Part shown: positions 39,120 to 51,191 of the stretch, one piece after another
How the letters are laid out: every line of letters begins with the position of its first letter
Numbering within the stretch: the stretch's first letter is position 1
Source of the DNA: Gigaspora rosea
Lineage: Eukaryota; Glomeromycota; Glomeromycetes; Diversisporales; Gigasporaceae
Direction: 5' to 3'
Length of the DNA: 64,000 bases
Assembly (NCBI GenBank): GCA_003550325.1
Contig: QKWP01000784.1
Location: 48,541 to 112,540, forward strand
Notes under the pieces: generated by a model
Databases searched by the model: none
The model's input: only the letters and a program-made list of their open reading frames with translations
What the model was told of the DNA's origin: nothing
Translations under genes and position numbers: made by a program

Positions 39120-41130
39120 GAGGTGGAAAGATTATAATATCTCCAGATATCTGAAAGTAACGGATAAGAGGTAAACAATTTACTTATTCTATTTGTAAAT
39201 CTTCTCGATTAATAAAATTAACACATTTTCTTGAATCTTCCGAATCAAAAACTTTTACAGAATACTTTACCACAATATCCTTGGACCATTTTGTAATTCT
39301 TGAAGCTTACAATTTTGGAATCTTGATAAATACGAGTAAAAAAAAAATTCATTATATGCAATAAGCATAAGATCAAAAATAAATGATGCATTATGCATTT
39401 TAAACTTTTTTCAAGTACCTGATGATATGGTTTTACATTGTTCAGTATATTATCTCCAGATATCTGAAAGTAACGGATAAGAGGTAAACAATTTCGTAAA
39501 GTTGTCTTAAAACAAGAAAATTTTCATGAGTCCAATCCTTGGGATTTTCTGGTAGGCTGGGATTTTGAGCAATTCCTCATTTGATAACATGATTCCAAAT
39601 TTTACTTATTCTATTTGTAAATCTTCTTGACTAATAAGTGAGAATACTATTTTTGTAATTCTTAAAGCTTACGATTTTGGAAATTTTTTGATAAATACGA
39701 GTAAAATTTAAGATTTAAGCGAAGTCAATGATCTTTTGTCTTAATTAAATGAGTTCGAAGGTATTTAGTTAAATCATCAAAAAAAAATTCATTACATACA
39801 ATAAGCATAAGGTCAAAAATAAATGATGCATTATGCATTTTAAATATTTTTTTCAAGTACCTTTGTTCGTAAAGTTGTCTTTAAACAAGAAAATATCAAT
39901 CTTCGGGATCTTCTGGTAGGCCAGGATTTTGAGCAATTCCCAATTCGATAATAGATAATATTTACTTATTCCATTTGTAAATCTTCTCAATTGATAAGTG
40001 AGACTAAAACACTTTCTTGAAGTAAGACGAAATTTCTAAATCGAAAACTTTTGCAAGATACTTTACCGCAATATCCTTGCACTATTTTTGTAATTCTTGA
40101 AGCTTACGAATTTGAAAAATTTTTGATAAATACAAGTAAAATTTAAGCAAAACTAATGGTCTTCTGTCTTAGTTAAATGATTTGAAGGTATTTAGTTAAA
40201 TCAGTAAAAAAAGTGCAATAAGCATAAGACCAAAAGTAAATAATGCATTATGCATTCTAAATCTTTTTTCAAGTACCTGATGATACGGGGTAAACAATTT
40301 CGTAAGTTGTCTTTAAAACAAAAAAATATTTATAAGTATGATCTTCGGGATCTTCTGATTGGCCGGGATTTTGAGCAATTTCCCATTCGATAATATGATT
40401 CCAAATTTTAGTTATTCTATTTGTAAAGCTTCTTGACTGATAAGTAAGATTAACACATTTTCTTGAAGTGAGACGAAATAACTTTACCACAATATCCTTG
40501 CACCATTTTTGTAATTCTTGAAGCTTAAGATTTTAGAAATTTTTTTAAATACGAGTAAAATTTAGGCGAAACCATGGTCTTTTGTTTTAATTAAATGAGT
40601 TTGAAGGTATTTAGTTAAATTATCAAAAAAAAAATCATTATATGCAATAAGCATAAGATCAAAAATAAATTATGCATTCTAAATATTTTTTCAAGTACCT
40701 GATGATACGGTTTAGTATATTATCTTCAGACATCTGAAAGTAACGGATAACAGGTAAACAATTTCATAAAGCTGTCTTTAAAACAAGAAAATTTTTATGA
40801 GTCCAATCTTCGGGATCTTCTAGTAGGCTAGGATTTTGAGCAATTCCAAATTTTTATAAGTAAGATAAATGAAGTGAGACGAAATTTTCCGAATCAAAAA
40901 CTTTTGCAAAGTACTTTACCACAATATAATTGCACCATTTTTGTAATCTTGAAGCTTATAATTTTGAAAAATTTGTTAATAAATACGAGTAAAATTTAAG
41001 CGAAACAATAATTTTCTGTCCTAATTAAATGAGTTTCAAGATATTTAGTTAAATCATCAAAAAAATTTTCTTTATATGCAATAAGCATAAGATAAAAATA
41101 AATGATGTATTACAGTTTTCAAGTAGAGAT
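39120..41130. repeat. Tandem array of about 430-bp units, about five copies
   Basis: The marker AATAAGCATAAGATCAAAAA recurs near 39360, 39803, 40218, 40648 and 41080, giving steps of about 415-445 bases. Other markers keep the same spacing: ATCTGAAAGTAACGGATAA (39150, 39464, 40733), GGGATTTTGAGCAATTCC-like (39550, 39925, 40370, 40830) and GTAATTCTTGAAGCTTA. Units differ by many changes and small deletions, so the array is old. No coding frame persists. Confidence 0.85.
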
Positions 41131-41365
41131 ACTTCTCTATAGATACCTGAAAAATGTGCTGGTTTTTAGGCTTCTAATTCTCTGATTTTTAGAAGTTTGT
41201 TAAAAGTAGTTTCCAAATAAAAAGTTTCTGAAAAGTTGGGATTTTCCTTGATTTTCATGCTTCCGACAGGAAAGAGAAATTGAAATTTTTGGTCGTTTTT
41301 GAAAATGGATAATTTTTGCTATCTTTATATTATTTCCTTTCGCAGCATGATTTAAAATCATATTA

Positions 41366-42060
41366 TTAAATAACTTACTTGATAAGAATCTCAAATTGTT
41401 GGATGAAATCTTCTTTAAATAAAGCGGTTTGTTATTTTTTCTGATATATTATGAAAATATAAAGTTCTGTATCTTAAACTTGCCGAATGTGCTTGGAATA
41501 TTTTGATATAGAAGATCTGCCAATATTAATGACCATATTAAAATTGCTTTGTCATCAAGAAAGTCAAAAAGAATTTTACTACCGGTTTTTTGAAAATCAA
41601 GCACTAATTACAAAATACAATAAAATTACACGTATAAATTAGTTACCCGGTTTAAGTTTCTTTTGTTCATTAAGTAATTTTTCCTCCACTGCCTCATTAA
41701 TAAAACGACTAATTTGCCTTTGCTTAATTAAAGGTTTGATTTTATTATAAGTTTCTTCTTGAAAATAGAAATCATATTAAATAACTTACTTGATAAGAAT
41801 CTCAAATTGTCGGACGAAATTTTCTTTAAATAAAGTGTTTTGTTATTTTTTCTGATATATTATGAAAATATAAAGTTCTATATCTTAAACTTGCCGAATG
41901 TACTTGGAATATTTTGTATAAGAGATCTGCCAATATTAATGACCGTATTAAAATTGCTTTGTTATCAAGAAGGTCAAAAAGAATTTTACTACCGGTTTTT
42001 TGAAAATCAAGCACTAATTACAAAATACAATAAAATTACATATATAAATTAGTTACCCGG
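41366..42060. repeat. Direct duplication of about 285 bp
   Basis: The segments 41366-41652 and 41772-42060 are nearly identical. They start TTAAATAACTTACTTGATAA and end TTAGTTACCCGG, and are separated by about 120 bases. A short frame in each encodes PVFENQAL-like text (FYYRFFENQALITKYNKI), but I recognise no family. The duplication is younger than the neighbouring 430-bp array. Confidence 0.8.
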
Positions 42061-42263
42061 GTAATTAATTTGAATTACCCCCATGACACAAACGCGTAAA
42101 ATCTGTGTTGTCGTTGCACTAAATGTGCAGATATAGGCACGCGGCGTTACATCTAGAAAATGCAACAACTATGTTTTTGATTTTTTTTATTAAAAATGGA
42201 TCAAAAACGTAGTTATGGTCATCAAAGGGCATAAAAGTATGAGTCTGTCGCTACGCTCCAGAC

Positions 42264-42822
42264 NNNNNNNNNNNNNNNNNNNNNNNNNNNNNNNNNNNNN
42301 NNNNNNNNNNNNNNNNNNNNNNNNNNNNNNNNNNNNNNNNNNNNNNNNNNNNNNNNNNNNNNNNNNNNNNNNNNNNNNNNNNNNNNNNNNNNNNNNNNNN
42401 NNNNNNNNNNNNNNNNNNNNNNNNNNNNNNNNNNNNNNNNNNNNNNNNNNNNNNNNNNNNNNNNNNNNNNNNNNNNNNNNNNNNNNNNNNNNNNNNNNNN
42501 NNNNNNNNNNNNNNNNNNNNNNNNNNNNNNNNNNNNNNNNNNNNNNNNNNNNNNNNNNNNNNNNNNNNNNNNNNNNNNNNNNNNNNNNNNNNNNNNNNNN
42601 NNNNNNNNNNNNNNNNNNNNNNNNNNNNNNNNNNNNNNNNNNNNNNNNNNNNNNNNNNNNNNNNNNNNNNNNNNNNNNNNNNNNNNNNNNNNNNNNNNNN
42701 NNNNNNNNNNNNNNNNNNNNNNNNNNNNNNNNNNNNNNNNNNNNNNNNNNNNNNNNNNNNNNNNNNNNNNNNNNNNNNNNNNNNNNNNNNNNNNNNNNNN
42801 NNNNNNNNNNNNNNNNNNNNNN
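42264..42822. other. Assembly gap, 559 N
   Basis: The run of N hides the right edge of the foreign block and about 225 bases of copy B (equivalent to copy A 4874-5098). Confidence 0.99.
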
Positions 42823-42824
42823 AA

Positions 42825-43823
42825 ATGTACCAAAAAGCACAATTAGACTCGGACTATAAATATCTTCTCAAAACATATCATTTTCCAAGTAAACCACAAT
42901 GGTTAATACCAAATAAAAAAGGCAAAAAAGCATATAAATTTATAGGACTAATAAATGGAAAACCTATTAAAATACTTCTTGACGAAGGAGCAAACTCAAG
43001 CGTAATGACATACAATGTTGCAAAAGAATGGAACCTCTTACATCTAATACCAAAAGAAGCAAAATTCTCTGCAATAACACCAGGAGGAATTAGCATAGCA
43101 AATTACGGGAAAATACCTGTAACATTTCAACTAGAAAACTATCTAATGACTATTAAAGTAGCAATAATAGAAGGAGAACAATCCTACATATTAATGTCAG
43201 AAGTAGACCAAGCACGATATGATATAACTAAAGACAGAAAAAGCCAAATAGTACTTATAAAAGGCAAACCAATATTATACCAAGACATCACAGCAAAACA
43301 ATATTCGAACCTATCACACTGGTTATATGACAGGAACCAGAATTGCACCTTGAACCTCAAACTAAAAAATATCGGGACAGAGGATAAGTCTCATATGTCA
43401 GCACAAAATTATAAAAATATTATCCAGCAAAAGGTTGTGAACGACCAAAATGCATTTAAATCACGTGCAGCTAGTTACCTTGCTCGAAAAACTAGTAAAT
43501 TAGTCGCAAGCGAAGAAAACCTGCCATTGGCGCCCAACGTGTTGAAACAAACAACACGAACCCAAACCACTAACCAACTTGACAACCAAGTGGTAACTAA
43601 AAAAGTTATCCCAAACCCATACACTCAAACCAATCAAACAAGATGTCTTGACAAAAATAATGAAATACCAAATATTCTAACAAATAATAATAAACAATTA
43701 AAATTGCCGTTGGCAAACCAACGCATTAACAAAATAAAAATTAGGAATTTGCCCAAGAAGAAAAAGAAAGTACAATTTACGATTGCGAAAGAAAAAGAAA
43801 CTAAAATGAATACTAATAAATAG
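42825..43823 (+). CDS. pro: Retropepsin-like protease region of copy B, 332 residues
   Basis: The left edge touches the gap. Protease core at about residues 48-62 (IKILLDEGANSSVM), the flap-like ITPGGISIANYGKIPV at about 86-101, and YILMSEVDQARYDI at about 122-135. A Lys/Asn/Gln-rich basic second half follows, with the element's TGGCGCCCAACGTG motif at 43528-43541. The catalytic triplet is Asp-Glu-Gly, as in copies A and C. The frame is open over its length here. Processing of Gag and Pol is the expected role. Confidence 0.7.
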   Translation: MYQKAQLDSDYKYLLKTYHFPSKPQWLIPNKKGKKAYKFIGLINGKPIKILLDEGANSSVMTYNVAKEWNLLHLIPKEAKFSAITPGGISIANYGKIPVTFQLENYLMTIKVAIIEGEQSYILMSEVDQARYDITKDRKSQIVLIKGKPILYQDITAKQYSNLSHWLYDRNQNCTLNLKLKNIGTEDKSHMSAQNYKNIIQQKVVNDQNAFKSRAASYLARKTSKLVASEENLPLAPNVLKQTTRTQTTNQLDNQVVTKKVIPNPYTQTNQTRCLDKNNEIPNILTNNNKQLKLPLANQRINKIKIRNLPKKKKKVQFTIAKEKETKMNTNK

Positions 43824-43849
43824 GTAGAACTCAAGTATTCACCAAAATG

Positions 43850-45160
43850 GAATTCACATTTTATACAAAATATATTACCAAGAGCATATGACAAGCAGCT
43901 AAAAAGACTAAAAGAAATAGTCAAAGAAAATGAAAAAAGAAACAAACTAGTAGGAGTACCATTGGAGAAGTAGAAAAACATGAATCTCCTCAATGGAATA
44001 ATATTGTACGAACTGCAATAATTACACAATCGAATATAGTACAAATATTTCTCAAGTATGAAAACAATTCAGTAAAAAAAGAAAAACCAGATATTATAGA
44101 AGACATGAATATTATAGAAGTGAAAAAGAAATAGGACTAAAAATGGTATTACATTTTAACATGGAAATATTCGTAAATGACCCATTATACAAACATGATA
44201 ATGGAGAAAAGAACGTCAACTGAAAAATAACCAGAGTATTACAAGAATTAAAACGAGCGAAAAAAATGAACATAAAATGGGCCATATTACATTTAGGAAC
44301 AAAACTCGATCGAGAAAGGAAGGATATAATAGAAAACATCAACTACATACTAAAAAAGATACAGGAAAAAGGCCTGAACATAGGCATACTATTAGAAAAT
44401 AGTGCAAGTACAAATTGCTTTGAATCATCATTGGCAAACCTCATGGATATCTTGAATAGTATAGACCAAGAGTTACGGTATAGAAACAAGAATAAAACAA
44501 GGAAAAGAATAGCAATCTGCTAGGATACCCAACATTATTGGGTAGCAGGACAAGGAAAAAGTGTACACGAATACCAGAATACATTAGATATGTATGGACA
44601 TGAAATAATGCTAGCACATATAAACAACAATCCCCAAGAAGCAATATTTGGGAGAGGAATGGATAAACATGCGTATATACTAGATCCAATAGCTACTTTA
44701 ACGCAAGACGTATTTAAAGCTATAATGTAGCATAAAGAGGTCTGTGCTGTAATACTTGAAACACCAACTATAGAATTATCTGATCAAATTGCACAAATAC
44801 ATAAAGTAATGAAACTAAGGGAATACGCAGACGATCTCCTAGAGGGAGATAAACGTTCAAAAGAATGGTCTAAGGAAAAAGACCAAAAACAATCTAAAGA
44901 CTTGCAAAAGCAAGGAAAAGAATATATACCTGCAATACCTATGGGATACCAATTCGAAGACGAAGATATCATCGACTTAGCTAATCAACTAAGAAGAACA
45001 ACCTTTAGAGCAGACAACGAAAGACCTGCTAATCAAGGGAAAAAGAAACTAAACAAAGATCATAAAGAAGCCATATTCAAACAAGCAGATGAAGTACTGA
45101 ATAAACTATTACCCCCACCAAAGAAGAATGACAAAAAGAAAAAAGCAACTGAAAATTAAG
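43850..45160 (+). pseudogene. Pol-region segment of unknown function, copy B, broken
   Basis: Counterpart of 6124-7500. Open pieces are 44266-44523 and 44809-45159, with ILLENSASTNCFESS and a Lys-rich end (KKNDKKKKATEN). No domain is recognised. Confidence 0.45.
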
Positions 45161-45186
45161 AAGAAGCTAAACCCAATAAACAATTA

Positions 45187-46440
45187 ATGGGGCAAACCGT
45201 AAAATTGAAGTTAAGAAGATTGGACATAGCCATATCTTCAGGAAACATCGTAAAAGATGAAAGAATTGATAAAACATTCAGAAAGCTTAAAGAAAGGCTT
45301 GAAACACTTAACAATAAATATGGATATGTGGATGGACTAACAAAAGAAGAAATAGAAGACAAACTAAAGAAATTTGCAAATGTAAAACCTATAGGAAATG
45401 ATGCAAAACTCGCAGAAAATAGACGAGAATATATATACAAATATCTATTAGAAATGGATAAAGCAAATAACGCAACATTCTATGCAAATAAACAAAACCT
45501 GGAAGATTTGCATGAAGATTACACAACAGATATTGAAGGAACATTAGGAATTCAAGCAATAGAATTCAAAAGTATGGAAGAAATAGAACAAAGAGAGATA
45601 ATGGCAAAACTTGCAGAAGCAGAAACATACTGTGAAAATGACAAAACAAAACAAAATTACATAATAAAAGGGTAGAATTTTATGATATACTTTGCGCAGA
45701 CATGATGTATGATGCCAAAGATATTGATAAAATGCTTCAACAACAAACATCCAATCAAAGAGAAAAAGTAAAACCAATATGGTTAGAACCAGATGTAACT
45801 GGAAGAGCTACATATCAACCATACAATAAATATAATATACCAAGAGATCCTTAGTTTAAAAAAGAAAATGAGGAAGTAGAGATATCCATATCACTAACAG
45901 ATAATGATGACATTTATGACGATGAAAGGCTATTACAAATGTCAAAACGAAATAATCAAATACCAAAAACCACATCACCTCAAAAGAACCCAATAATCAA
46001 AGCATTAGGGAATGCTTATGAAACAGGGAAAAGCTTAATAACATGAGGAAGAAGATCTTCAGTACAAAGCTCAAGACCAACAACACCATCACGTCTTAAT
46101 CCAGACTGGAAACAGGAAAATGAAAGATCACATACTCCAATACCAATAAATTATGATGAAAGCCCAAACTATTATAACAGAAAACATAGTAGATCATCTA
46201 CACCAGAAATACCAAAATCATTCAGACGGAAAATTCTAGATGAAATTGAAGATTTTAGTAATAATAAACATAGAAGAACTCAAAATTATGATTACAATAC
46301 ACCAAGTACATCAAGCATTAGAACTACAAGCTCAAAAAGGAGCCAAGAAGAGGAAGAAGACGCTATCAATCAAGTTGATAGACAAATAGAAGAAGAACAA
46401 GGAGGATTTGGAGAAAATAGTAATAATCCAACAACTCCTA
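45187..46440 (+). pseudogene. Second Pol-region segment of unknown function, copy B, broken
   Basis: Counterpart of 7521-8880. The open part 45187-45675 starts MGQTVKLKLRRLD and is helical. The later Ser/Arg/Pro-rich linker is also present. No domain is recognised. Confidence 0.4.
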
Positions 46441-46448
46441 CAACCAAA

Positions 46449-47030
46449 ATGGAAGATAATCAACTATATCGAAAAATACCAGTAACAGATACCTGGGAAG
46501 GAAAAACAAGGACAACATATACCTGGGTACCAGATAGATTACCATCATTTAACGAAATGTATGGAAATAGTGATCAAGAATCTATAAACGAATCAATAAA
46601 TGAAGAAGAACTTGATGAAGCAATAGAACAAGCTAATAAAGAAAATCTAGAAAATCAAGAAAGATATGGATACACCGAAGATGAATATCAAACAGAAAAT
46701 GAACAAAATGATGCTAAATAAGAAAGTACTATACATATTCGACTCAACCACTTACATAAACTACAAAAGAAAAGAATAATATCAACTATTATTCAAGAAA
46801 ATAGAAAAGGAAAAGTGTATAATAATGAAAAGATTATTATACTAGCATATACAATGCAAAGTGTACAAATACAACCGTGCAACCAAACAAAGTAATAGTA
46901 GGAACCCACTACGAATGGCTGAAAAAGGAATAGCAATCCAACCAGGATTACCAAATGGGAAAAAATCATTATAATGAATGTCTCTGCACGAGATTTAAAA
47001 ATAAGTAAAAATGAACATATTGGAAACTTA
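46449..47030 (+). pseudogene. RT-proximal linker of copy B, broken
   Basis: The open part 46449-46721 (90 residues) starts MEDNQLYRKIPVTDTWEGKT, with a TTYTWVPDRLPSF segment and a strongly acidic end. The beta-rich dUTPase-like half that follows matches 9060-9368 in copy A. Broken. Confidence 0.5.
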
Positions 47031-47333
47031 GAACCATATGAGGATGCACCAGAATACCTCACACTAAATGAAATAACAGAACCTGAAAAAGAACGCATTA
47101 AAATACTTAAAGAAAGATGTGGAACAGAAGTATAGAGAATACTTGGAGATTTATTAACAGAACATGTAAATGAATTTAGAGAAAAACAAGAACAAGGAAC
47201 TCATATAAATAGAAATATCATAGCTGATATTGTATTAGAAACAAATAAACCAGACTCGTAAATACCTCTTAGTGACAAAAATCAAGGAGTAAGAAAATAT
47301 ACTCCAGAAGAGGAAAAAACTATTAAAGAACTA

Positions 47334-48806
47334 ATGGAAGATTTAGTCAAAAATGACGTAATATATTCAGGAAATAGTGAATGGGCAAGTAATGTACAAA
47401 TAATAACAAAAAAGATGGAAGAAAAGCCATAGTAATAGACTATAAAAGGCTTAATAAACATTTATTAAAGTTTAAACAACCACTACCTGATGTACAACAA
47501 TTCCTACAAGACATATCTCGACACAAATATTATACAACAATGGATTTAAAATCAGCATATTGGCAACTGAATATACACCCTAAATCGCAAAAATATACTG
47601 CAAGCAGATTTGGAAGATTTGGAATCTTCCTATGGAAAAAGTTACCCTTCGGGATAACTATAGCACCAGCATACCTAATAGGAGAAATGAATAAATTATT
47701 AGGAGAAAAAGATTGGATTAAAATATACATGGATGACTTAACAGTCGTAGCAAATTCGCCCGAACAAATGAAAAACCGTCTAAAGTGGACTTTAGCAAAG
47801 CTCAAAACTGGGGGCTTGAAGCTCAAGCCAAGTAAATGCGAATTTTTGGTCAAAGAAACGACCATACTAAATTTCAAAGTATTGTATGGAAAAATCTATA
47901 AAAACGCAATGAAATCTGCATTAATAGATCAAAAAGTTGAACCAACCAACAAAAAGGAAGTACAAGCATTTATGGGATTTATGAATTACTTTAGACCATA
48001 TATTCTAAATTTTGCAGATATAGCAGTACTATTGTATGAATTAATGGGTAACAAAGATTTTAAGTGGACTAAAGAATGTCAAAAAGCATTCGACACTTTA
48101 AAAATAGAGGTAAAACGAAACATATATTTATCATTCCCAGATCCTAACAAACCATTCTTTATAGAATGTGACGCTTCACAATATGGGATTGGAGCAATAC
48201 TTTATCAAGAAGACGAAGATCGAGAACATTACAAGGTCAAAGAGATGTTAACGCGAAAAGAACTCTTAAAAGAAGAGTTACAAAAAGACTACTCTAAACC
48301 GCCTAAAGCAACAAGACGAATTATAGAAATTGGCTCACATGGATTAAACGCAAGTCAACAAAATTGGCCTGCAACGCAGAGAAATGTATGCAATCTTTAT
48401 ATTTCTAGAACAATGGAGACATTATATTGAAAATCAGAAAATACACATTTATACGGATGCAACAGGCATCTCAGCAAGCAAGAAAAGTAAGAGTACAAGT
48501 AGAATCATTGAAAATTGGATTTATAGAATGTTAGAATTTGATTTCGAAATTCGCAGAATTGAAGGAGCTAAAAACAAAGCATCTAATTTATTATCAAGAA
48601 TAGCAAATAAATATATAGATATTGATGATAAAAATAAAACAATAGACGAAATAATACAAGAAGTAATGAAAGAGGAAAAAGAAATTGTGATAGTTAATAC
48701 TACCATAATCGTAATCATCGTAATTATCGTTATCGTCACTATGGGTATAACCTGCCCAACAATTACAAACAAGATGATTACAAAAACGACATTTATGACT
48801 ATCTAA
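47334..48806 (+). pseudogene. pol: Reverse transcriptase and RNase H of copy B, broken
   Basis: Counterpart of 9671-11062. The open part 47540-48430 (296 residues) holds MDLKSAYWQLNIHPKSQ, LPFGITIAPAYL, the palm motif IYMDDLTVVAN, MGFMNYFRPYI and the start of RNase H (CDASQYGIGAILYQ). The later RNase H part (48384-48806) includes HIYTDATG. The end overlaps the antisense gene on the other strand. Broken a few times. Confidence 0.85.
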
Positions 48807-49553
48807 CCAAGAAAAATCCAAAGAAAATTCTTTATCAGAATTATTCACTCTGGAAGAAGCAGAAACCTCAATGCCATTGAGATAATCCTTTAAATAATAA
48901 AGAGCGTGAATACTTGTACCATCAAAATACTCGCAAGAAATCTCGTTAGATTCAGTAACCATTGAATCATCAGAGGAATAACCTTTATAGAAATTTAAAA
49001 TCTCCACCTCAATGGGAGTAAGATCTAGGAAGGGACTGGATTCCAATTCCTTATAACCGTCATCTCTCTCAACTTCAGGATCATAAACATCGTCACCAGA
49101 GAAAAGCTCGAGATCAATAGTCTCCTCAAGAAAAGCTTTTAGAAAAAAATTTGGATCATTAGGATCACAACCATGCTCGCGGATTACATCCCTATAATCA
49201 GCATCATTAAGAACGTTATTGCTATAAAGGAACCAAGAAAATTGAGAAGAACGAAGAAGGGTAAAACCCTCATCGTCCAAAAGAGAATTAACAACTCTAT
49301 TAACCACAATATTAATATGAGAAGCATCTCCATAAAACCAATGAAGGAAACGAGCCAAAGGATAAGAAATCCAAACTGTCTTAAGATCAGAATTCACATA
49401 AAAATGCATCTTGCATATAAAGGAATCCGAAGGATAAGATTGATAATCTAAGGAATGAAAGCCAGGAAGATCATCAAGGAATTCGGAATTGTCAATCTCT
49501 GAAAAAGTTTTATCATTCTCAGATGAATAATTATCATCAAAATTATTAGACAT
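48594..49553 (-). CDS. Antisense acidic protein with Cys cluster, 319-residue frame
   Basis: Reads leftward from ATG at 49553. Rich in Asp, Glu and Ser (FDDNYSSENDK, YDPEVERDD, YSSDDSMVTES), with a more hydrophobic core (TVWISYPLARFLHWFYGDAS, then INIVVNRVVNSLLDDEGF). A Cys motif C-x2-C-x4-C-x-C (KCRFCNHLVCNCWAGYTH) lies at about residues 254-265 and could bind a metal. The last 50 or so residues are hydrophobic and lie opposite the RNase H frame, so they may be mere run-on. The long frame persists amid decayed genes and has a counterpart in copy A. It is divergent from the DDE gene. Function unknown; an antisense regulatory protein is one idea. Confidence 0.6.
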   Translation of the reverse strand: MSNNFDDNYSSENDKTFSEIDNSEFLDDLPGFHSLDYQSYPSDSFICKMHFYVNSDLKTVWISYPLARFLHWFYGDASHINIVVNRVVNSLLDDEGFTLLRSSQFSWFLYSNNVLNDADYRDVIREHGCDPNDPNFFLKAFLEETIDLELFSGDDVYDPEVERDDGYKELESSPFLDLTPIEVEILNFYKGYSSDDSMVTESNEISCEYFDGTSIHALYYLKDYLNGIEVSASSRVNNSDKEFSLDFSWLDSHKCRFCNHLVCNCWAGYTHSDDNDNYDDYDYGSINYHNFFFLFHYFLYYFVYCFIFIINIYIFICYS

Positions 49554-49845
49554 ATTAAAAAGAAAAATGATGAAGTAGAATTAAAAGGCTAAAAATAGCA
49601 ATAGTCAAAAAGGTATAAATATATGATAAAAGGATCAAAGCAAATGCAAAAAGCATAAGGAAAACACACAGGAAAACACCCCTTTAAATAATGATTGAAA
49701 CGATCAGAGCTTATGAATATTACACTTATTTCGGTATAGAATATTTGATAAGAGTAACTGAAGAATTGAAACAAGAATTTTATCTTAATGAAACACCACT
49801 GATTGATTATATCAATGATTATAATAATTAAAAATTCACGGGAAA

Positions 49846-50801
49846 ATGACAGCTGAAATAAAGATAAAGAATCACGGAATACCCGCTAGATACGAGATTA
49901 AAGGAATCTTAGAAGATGAATTAGAATGTATTAAATATTTACAAACAACAGGGATAATCTATAATGAGTTAAATTGTCCAAAATGTAACAAGTAATGAAG
50001 ATTGATAAGAAAAATGCCAAAATGTTTATTTGTAACAATAGAAATTGTAGAAAAACACAGTCAATATTTACCAACTCATGGTTTGAAAACGCCATATTAC
50101 CTGTAAACAGAGTAATCGAAATATACTACTTATGGTTACTAAAAGTACCCATGACATCAATATCAATTTACACTGATACCGCGTCAAACGTAATCACGTA
50201 TCACGTCAACAATATTAGAAATCTTGTTGGATTACAGGTTCAATGCTGCAAACAAAAGATAGGAGGACCCGAAATCATTGTAAAATTGGATGAAACCAAA
50301 ATAGGACGCAACAAATACCATCGCGGAAAACCCGTAAAAGGGGCTTGGGTATTTGGAGCTGTTGAAAGAACAAAAGAACGTAGAATATTTGTTACAACAA
50401 TACCTGATAAGAAAGAATCAACATTATTACAATTGATTAAAGATAACATTGAAGAAGGATCAATTATTTACTCAGATTGTTTCAAATCTTATGTAAACAT
50501 AACATTAACATTAGGATTTGATCATAAGACTGTAAACCATTCAGAATACTTTGTAGACCCTGAAACAGGAGTTCACACAAACACCATTGAAGCCAACTGG
50601 CTCGGAATAAAAATAGGAATACCATTCAGAAACAGAACTGAAGATAAGATTGAATCATATCTTTGGGAATACATTTGGCGTAGGCAAAACAATGATCTGT
50701 GGGAAGCAATGATTGAAGCAATGAAAAATGAATTATTAATTGAAGAATCAGAAGAAGTAAACACTCAAGATAAACTTCAAAAGGAATTTGTAGAATCTTA
50801 G
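49846..50801 (+). pseudogene. Merlin/IS1016-type DDE transposase gene, copy B, broken
   Basis: Same gene as 12195-14352 but without the nested transposon. The open part 49995-50801 (268 residues) holds the second half of the zinc ribbon (ICNNRNC) and the full catalytic core: Asp in KLDETKIGRNKYHRG, Asp in IIYSDCFKSY, and Glu in VHTNTIEANWLGIK. Family knowledge: these enzymes cut and join DNA by a DDE mechanism. No terminal inverted repeats flank the gene, unlike a free Merlin element. It may act as the integrase of the giant element; this is inference. Confidence 0.8.
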
Positions 50802-50894
50802 AATTCAGGGACCAGAACAAAAACTGGTTACAAAGTAAATAACCCTGAAAGTATTTAAAGAACCCCAAAATCATTCGCTTCAACTCACCATTCA

Positions 50895-51190
50895 ATGGAA
50901 CAACAAAATAAAAAAAAAGGACTTCTAAACTAAGTAACTTTTTCGAAAAAGTAAAAACTGAAATAACTCAAGTATTATTAGGACTAGAAGAAATTACTAC
51001 TGTATTATCAAACCCCACAAGAACCACCTTATTAGAAACCTTATATCAATATCAAAAAGACCTTCAGAATAACGACTCTACAGAGAAAATAACCTTCCTT
51101 GGAGAAGCATTGAAAATAACAAATAAAATCAAAAGTGCACAAACTGCACTAGGATTGAGTCTACTATTACAAGAAGTTGAAAGGCAATGA
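50895..51190 (+). pseudogene. Coiled-coil small protein gene, copy B, broken
   Basis: Counterpart of 14446-14754, in the same place between the DDE gene and the overlapping pair. Broken. Confidence 0.5.
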
Positions 51191-51191
51191 A

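Larger units (their letters stand above)
27494..42822. other. Foreign block inside copy B
   Basis: Copy B follows copy A up to about 27493 (copy A 4873) and resumes at 42823 (copy A about 5099). Between them lie about 14.8 kb of unrelated DNA and a run of 559 N. The block holds a Helitron, several miniature elements and tandem repeats. Whether it is one insertion, several, or partly an assembly misjoin cannot be settled because the right edge is hidden by the gap. Confidence 0.7.

Noticed and set aside
39120-41130. A CRISPR array
   Set aside because: The units are about 430 bp, diverged and eukaryotic; there are no short constant repeats with unique spacers.
42190-42859. Open frames running through the N run
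   Set aside because: They consist of undetermined bases.
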